Assembly (NCBI RefSeq): GCF_001456115.1 | Contig: NZ_CP013264.1 | Coordinates: 1,224,001 to 1,288,000, forward strand | Length of the DNA stretch: 64,000 nt | Direction of reading: 5' to 3' | Origin: Sphingobium baderi | GTDB taxonomy: Bacteria; Pseudomonadota; Alphaproteobacteria; Sphingomonadales; Sphingomonadaceae | In this document: one piece after another, positions 59,859 through 64,000 of the stretch | Numbering within the stretch: position 1 is the first letter of the stretch | Layout: every line of letters starts with the position of its first letter | Notes under the pieces: model-generated | Database searches by the model: none | The model's input: the letters and a program-made list of their open reading frames with translations, nothing else | Told to the model about the DNA's origin: nothing | Translations under genes and position numbers: made by a program

Positions 59859-61076
59859 CTATTCCAGTGCCGCGATGGCCCGTCGGTCGCAGCGTTTTGG
59901 CCCTCGTGGGACAGGCGTATAATTGGGCACCAGAATCGACTGGCCGATCCTGAGTGGGGCGAAGCGCTTGCGCTCTATCCCCTCGCATTGCAGGAACATT
60001 TCCAGCATCCGGGGCGGGGTGTCCCATTTCTCATAAGACAGGCGGAACGTGCCCCAATGGACGGGGATCGCAGTCGATGCCTCTAGCCGCTCAAAGATCT
60101 GCACGGCCTGTTCCGGGCCGATATGGGTGCCCGAAGCCATCTGCCCTTTCTGAAAGCGGAAGGCGCCGATGGGGAGGATGGCGAGGCGGACCGGACCCAG
60201 TCGCGCGGCTTCGGCTGGCCAGGCCATATCGCCCGCACCGGTATCGCCCGCAAAGAAGATGTTCCCGGCCCGTGTTTCGATCACGAAGCTGGACCATAGC
60301 GCGCGGTTCCGGTCCGTGGCCCAGCGCGAACTCCAGTGATGGTTTCGCATCACATGGACGCGGTAATCGGGGCAATGCTCATAATTTTCGCACTGGATCA
60401 CCGTATCGGCACCAAGACCGCCCAGTGCCGCGCCGCTGATTGACTGGCCCCAATCCAGCGCGGTGGCGGGAATGCCGGACGCTTTCAGGATCGTGTCATT
60501 GCCAAGGCCGGTGACGATCCTGGGCCGGTCGCGTTCCCAGAGCTTTTTAAGGGTGGGGATGTCGAGATGATCGTAATGATTGTGGCTGATGACGATCAGG
60601 TCGATCTTTGGCAGGTCGTCGAAGCGGATGCCCGGCTGTGCGACGCGCTTTGGCCCGACCAGATTGAACGGCCCGGCACGATCCGACCAGATCGGATCGG
60701 TCAGGATGTTGATGCCGGCCGCCTGCACCAGCACCGTCGCATGACCCACCCATGTCGCCGTCATGCCGCGCGGAGCGGCGAAGGGGGCGGGGCGCGCCGG
60801 TCTTACCGCTATCGCGTCCGGCCATTCGGGCCGGTCGTCCCGCCCCAGCAGATAGCGGGCGATGGCATTGTGCATATTGGGGCCGCGTGAGATGAAATCG
60901 TCCGTGCCATCGGGATTGAAGAAGTGTGCGCCGTCGAAATGGCGGCTGGCAGGGCCCTGATAATAGATGCGGTCGAGGAAAGGCGGGATGACGGTGACCG
61001 CCAGGCATAGGGCGATGACCGCAAACAGTGATGCGATGCCCACGACACCGGCGATTTTCCTGAACAGGCGACCCAT
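59859..61076 (-). CDS. MBL-fold metal-dependent hydrolase (NAPE-PLD-like)
   Basis: This is a 405-residue protein with an N-terminal membrane helix (VVGIASLFAVIALCLAVTVI) and a metallo-beta-lactamase fold. The metal site SHNHYDHLD is near residue 160, with further His/Asp ligands in FFAGDTGAGDM and PVHWGTF. The order GMTATWVGHATVLVQ, ISHNHYDHLD, FFAGDTG matches bacterial NAPE-PLD-like or UlaG-type hydrolases (possible phospholipase D activity on N-acyl lipids). The substrate is unknown. The 3' end lies 10 bases from the end of the decayed gene. Confidence 0.85.
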   Translation of the reverse strand: MGRLFRKIAGVVGIASLFAVIALCLAVTVIPPFLDRIYYQGPASRHFDGAHFFNPDGTDDFISRGPNMHNAIARYLLGRDDRPEWPDAIAVRPARPAPFAAPRGMTATWVGHATVLVQAAGINILTDPIWSDRAGPFNLVGPKRVAQPGIRFDDLPKIDLIVISHNHYDHLDIPTLKKLWERDRPRIVTGLGNDTILKASGIPATALDWGQSISGAALGGLGADTVIQCENYEHCPDYRVHVMRNHHWSSRWATDRNRALWSSFVIETRAGNIFFAGDTGAGDMAWPAEAARLGPVRLAILPIGAFRFQKGQMASGTHIGPEQAVQIFERLEASTAIPVHWGTFRLSYEKWDTPPRMLEMFLQCEGIERKRFAPLRIGQSILVPNYTPVPRGPKRCDRRAIAALE

Positions 61077-61152
61077 GCGCTCTCCGAACCTTTTGCCATC
61101 AGCGACATAACGCGGATTGGCGGCGCGGCAAGGGGCATGGCGTCAATGCCGC

Positions 61153-62556
61153 TCAGCAGGGGTTCTCATAGGCAAGCTGCAATATGCCCCAATGTCGCCC
61201 ATTCACATGGATGGAAGCAATCACCTGTTTGAGCAGCACGACCTCCATATCGGCCGTCAGGCGGCGATAGGCCTTGATATAGAAGGGCTGGGTGATTTTG
61301 CTTTGCTCCCGGGTGTCGGGGAAATCGAAGATCACGCCCTGACGCGAATGTTCAAGGTTCCACTTGTCCTGCCCCGGCCGCTGCGGCTGGGCGCGTTCAG
61401 GCATGGCCACCGCGCCAAAGGCGTTGCGATCGGTGAAGGTCATGCCAAAGAACCCTTTTAAGCCGCGCGCCTTTTCCTGCTGCTCGCGGGCCGCGGGCAT
61501 CATCACCTGCTGCGCGGGATGCGAGAATTGCAGAGGATTGGTGCCGGCTATCGGTATATAATGTTCGCTGAATATCTCGGCTTCGCTCACACGCCCTTGT
61601 GTGATCGCTCGTTCGATGGCCGCACCCACCATATCGGCGGATTCGAGACCGAAGCGGATATAAGGGGAATCGGGAATCTCGACCCCGCTCTCCGCCAGAT
61701 ATTGCAGCAGTTCGTTGGTGTCGTCGCTTGCTGTCGATACGCGGCTGGACAGGCGCTGAAGCCCGTCGGCATTGTCGGTCGATGTGCTGGCCAGCGCCGC
61801 CAGCCCTTCCCTGATTTGAGCCGCGGATCCCACCATGGAGGCGATGCGGTCGGCCGCAGCGTCGCTCTTGCCGGACAGGTCGCGTATCAGCGCGTCCAGC
61901 CTTTCCACCAGCGCTTCGATATTGCGCGTGTCATTGGCCGCGGCGTGGGCCGTCTCCGCGCCATGAATGATGCCCTCCAGCATTTTCCTGGCTTCGTCGG
62001 TCAGTGCGCCGATGGAGCGCTCGATCGTCTGGGTGGCGGTCGTCGTTTCCTGCGCCAGCTTCTTGACCTCTGACGCGACTACGGCAAAGCCACGTCCCGC
62101 ATCGCCTGCGCGTGCCGCCTCGATCGTGGCGTTGAGCGCCAGCAGGTTCGTCTGGCTCGCGATACCGCTGATGACGCCGGTCACATGGGCTACGGTCTTG
62201 AGCGCTTCGCGAAAGCTGTCGAGTCGCTCGTGGATGCCGCTGACCTGTGTGATCAGTTCGCTGAAATTCTGGTTGGCCGTTGAAAGCTGCCGCCCCGAAT
62301 CGTCGATGATAAGCCGGGCGGCGTCGGCTTTCGTTCGCGCTTCCTCCCCCGCGAGCGAGGCGCGGTCGCCATCCTGCGACAATTGGGCTGCCGCTTCGCC
62401 GATGGTTTCGATGGTGCGTGCCTGTCGCGTCACCCGGTCCGCCAGTTCGCTGATGTCAGCCTGAAGATCGAGCGTGCGGATGCCAAGATCGCCCGACAGG
62501 CGAGCGACTTTCTCGACGGCATGGGCGATGTTTTCAAAGGGCACTATTCTTTCCAC
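61153..62556 (-). CDS. Soluble methyl-accepting chemotaxis-like protein with C-terminal sensor
   Basis: This is a 467-residue protein with no membrane segment. The coiled-coil signalling domain comes first (about residues 20-300), with the hairpin tip [26 protein letters not shown] and a flanking [10 protein letters not shown]. The C-terminal 150 residues ([20 protein letters not shown] to [12 protein letters not shown]) look like a Cache or PAS-like sensory or ligand domain. This order, signalling module before sensor, is reversed from usual chemoreceptors. It could sense a cytoplasmic ligand. No che genes are adjacent. Confidence 0.85.
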   Translation of the reverse strand: MERIVPFENIAHAVEKVARLSGDLGIRTLDLQADISELADRVTRQARTIETIGEAAAQLSQDGDRASLAGEEARTKADAARLIIDDSGRQLSTANQNFSELITQVSGIHERLDSFREALKTVAHVTGVISGIASQTNLLALNATIEAARAGDAGRGFAVVASEVKKLAQETTTATQTIERSIGALTDEARKMLEGIIHGAETAHAAANDTRNIEALVERLDALIRDLSGKSDAAADRIASMVGSAAQIREGLAALASTSTDNADGLQRLSSRVSTASDDTNELLQYLAESGVEIPDSPYIRFGLESADMVGAAIERAITQGRVSEAEIFSEHYIPIAGTNPLQFSHPAQQVMMPAAREQQEKARGLKGFFGMTFTDRNAFGAVAMPERAQPQRPGQDKWNLEHSRQGVIFDFPDTREQSKITQPFYIKAYRRLTADMEVVLLKQVIASIHVNGRHWGILQLAYENPC

Positions 62557-62611
62557 GCCGTGTGGCTAGAACAGGATGGTAAATGAAAGGTTAGGTGCGC
62601 GACCAATGGAG

Positions 62612-63529
62612 TCAGAGAGCGCCGGCCAACGCCAGGATGACGCCCAGCGCCACTAGCATGAGGCCCACCGCCTCGCTGCGTTTCATGCGTTCGCCAAGGT
62701 AGAAATGCCCGAAGGCGAGCGTGAAGGCGACTTCGACCTGCCCGACGATGCGGACCAGCGCCACCGGTGCGGTGGCGAAGCCGGTGAACCAGCAGGCCGA
62801 TCCGGCCGCAGACAGAAATCCGACCTGTCCCGAGACCCGCCAACTCGCCAGCACCCGCCGCATTTCGCCCGATTCACGCAGCAGCAGATAACCGCCCTGC
62901 ATCACCGTCTGAAGCGCCACCGTCACCGCTAGAACGATGAGCGCGGCATGGATTGGGTCGCTGCCGCCCACTTCCTGCGCGGCGCGGCGGATGCCGATGG
63001 CGGTCAGGGCGAAGAAAAAGCCGGATGCTATGCCATAGAGCGCGGCGGGCTGGCCCAGGGCCTTCAGGAAATCCAGCGGACCCATGCGGCGTCCGCCCGT
63101 GGATAACAACATGATGCCTCCGACGCCGCAACCGATGCCGCAGAGGCTGGGCGCGCTCAGCCTTTCGCCCATCAACAGGAAGGAGAGGATGGCGCTCTGC
63201 ACCGCCTCCGTTTTCGAATAGGCAGTGCCGACCACGAAATTGCGGTGATGAAAGGCCATCAGCAACAGGTTGGTGGCGATGATCTGTGCCAACCCGCCCG
63301 CAAGGCAGAAAAGCAGGAATAGCCCGCCGACAGAAGGAAATGGCGCTGGAAAAGTCAGCCGGTAGGCCGCCAGCATCAACAGTGCGAAGGGAAGGCCGTA
63401 AAGATAGCGGACCAGCCCCGCACCGTTGATCGACAGGCTTTTGCCGACTCGGCGTTGTACAGCGGTCCGCCATGCCTGCATTCCGCCTGCCATCAACGTG
63501 GCGGGCAACCAGATGGGAGAAGAAATCAT
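62612..63529 (-). CDS. DMT superfamily (EamA-type) transporter
   Basis: This is a 305-residue membrane protein with ten helices in two EamA repeats. The region GTAYSKTEAVQSAILSFLLMGERLS in the first repeat and VEVAFTLAFGHFYLGERMKRSEAVGL in the second are the repeated ends with conserved GER. It probably exports a metabolite such as an amino acid, but the substrate cannot be told. The start at 63529 gives a short hydrophilic lead. It is 55 bases from the chemoreceptor gene on the same strand. Confidence 0.87.
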   Translation of the reverse strand: MISSPIWLPATLMAGGMQAWRTAVQRRVGKSLSINGAGLVRYLYGLPFALLMLAAYRLTFPAPFPSVGGLFLLFCLAGGLAQIIATNLLLMAFHHRNFVVGTAYSKTEAVQSAILSFLLMGERLSAPSLCGIGCGVGGIMLLSTGGRRMGPLDFLKALGQPAALYGIASGFFFALTAIGIRRAAQEVGGSDPIHAALIVLAVTVALQTVMQGGYLLLRESGEMRRVLASWRVSGQVGFLSAAGSACWFTGFATAPVALVRIVGQVEVAFTLAFGHFYLGERMKRSEAVGLMLVALGVILALAGAL

Positions 63530-63603
63530 GCCCGGCCTATAGCCGAAAAGCGCGGGGCGTCACCTTTAGCTTGCCCTGCTTTGCACGCCGTCTGGGGAAG
63601 CGT

Positions 63604-63876
63604 TCAGCTTGGCTTGACGCCGTTCGCCGAGGCTCCGCCATGATGCCAGCCGATGGGAGGCGCGGGGGCATCCACCAGCGGAAGGCGACCCATGGTCCAG
63701 TTCGTCTGGAGCCGCACCAGCGGATTGGGCGCGCACCATATCTCGCCGCTGTCGTTGAGACCCGTAACCCAGATCAGATTATGTTCTGGTCCATAGTCGA
63801 TGACCGCGAAGGCATAACCTTTTCCCTTGTCTTGGATATCGATGGGAAGCGGTGGATTGAGCTGAATAAAGGACAT
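63604..63876 (-). CDS. Conserved small hypothetical protein
   Basis: This is a 90-residue soluble protein: FIQLNPPLPIDIQDKGKG, AFAVIDYGPEHNLIWVTGL and GEIWCAPNPLVRLQTNWTMGR. I recall this segment order as a conserved small protein of unknown function in many proteobacteria. ATG 63876 gives the family start; an upstream ATG at 63894 is possible. It is 74 bases from the transporter gene on the same strand. The remaining 63895-64000 holds its upstream region and no gene that I can support. Confidence 0.75.
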   Translation of the reverse strand: MSFIQLNPPLPIDIQDKGKGYAFAVIDYGPEHNLIWVTGLNDSGEIWCAPNPLVRLQTNWTMGRLPLVDAPAPPIGWHHGGASANGVKPS

Positions 63877-64000
63877 GAAGAAACTCCGGCGCAAGATGCC
63901 GGAAACAATGCGGCGGCGGCCACAGGGTTCCGCCCATTGCCGCCACCTTGATTTCGATCAGGAGGATTTGTCCTGCGGGAAGTTCACACGCCTTCGAGCA

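Noticed and set aside
63985..64000. A possible C-terminal end of a further minus-strand gene at the window border
   Set aside because: Only four to five codons are visible before the window ends, which is not enough to support a gene.

Overview
The window is chromosomal DNA of a high-GC alphaproteobacterium, most likely a sphingomonad (Sphingobium/Sphingomonas type). Support comes from the carotenoid gene crtI, a TonB-dependent receptor, DUF3617 lipoproteins, a double cold-shock-domain protein with a glycine-rich arm, the lptB-rpoN pair, small sphingomonad-type conserved proteins, and dense coding with many 4-bp start/stop overlaps. The genus is an inference. No prophage, CRISPR array or conjugative module is visible. 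The accessory content is one IS5-family element, one AT-richer orphan gene and one decayed gene.

Layout. 1-5.8 kb: end of a TIGR01244 sulfurtransferase, a HI0933-type flavoprotein, an AT-rich orphan gene, a dmeR-dmeF metal-efflux operon, crtI and a LOG-type phosphoribohydrolase. 5.9-10.6 kb: glnK-amtB behind a near-perfect sigma-54 promoter, DUF924, tldD, a zinc-finger protein and tRNA-Val(UAC). 10.8-20.9 kb: a winged-helix protein, a class IV (D-amino acid type) transaminase, rpoN-lptB, an ABC-F ATPase, gabD, a FucP-type sugar permease and an HdeD protein. 21-27 kb: a translationally coupled operon of a GH18-NodB-GT2 fusion enzyme, a PDZ membrane protein and a two-component system. 27-33 kb: corA, a secreted cyclophilin, rnd-lptC-lptA, a cold-shock protein and pip.

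33-44 kb: an intact IS5-family element lies about 10 bp upstream of a TonB-dependent receptor gene. It is followed by a PAS-GGDEF-EAL-PilZ protein, dnaN, an IalB-like protein, rlmN and two tandem beta-barrel genes with matching terminators. 44-53 kb: a cytochrome b/molybdopterin enzyme pair, cfa, DUF3297, two CHAP amidases, recF, a lipoprotein, VOC, peroxiredoxin, dienelactone hydrolase and GGCT genes. 53.4-54.2 kb: a compact phage-shock-like locus. A sigma-54 promoter with two upstream palindromes precedes a 35-residue membrane peptide and a PspC protein. A convergent 27-residue membrane peptide follows, with its own ribosome binding site and terminator. 54.3-64 kb: DUF72, DUF2061, uvrB, two DUF3617 genes flanking an HNH protein, a broken gene, an MBL-fold hydrolase, a soluble chemoreceptor, a DMT transporter and a small conserved protein.

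The most interesting theme is sigma-54 control. RpoN is encoded here, and two good sigma-54 promoters are present: one for nitrogen (glnK-amtB) and one for a minimal envelope-stress locus of tiny membrane proteins. The fusion glycan enzyme coupled to its own PDZ protein and two-component system is the second candidate for an undescribed system. The last 100 bases (63895-64000) show no gene I can support.
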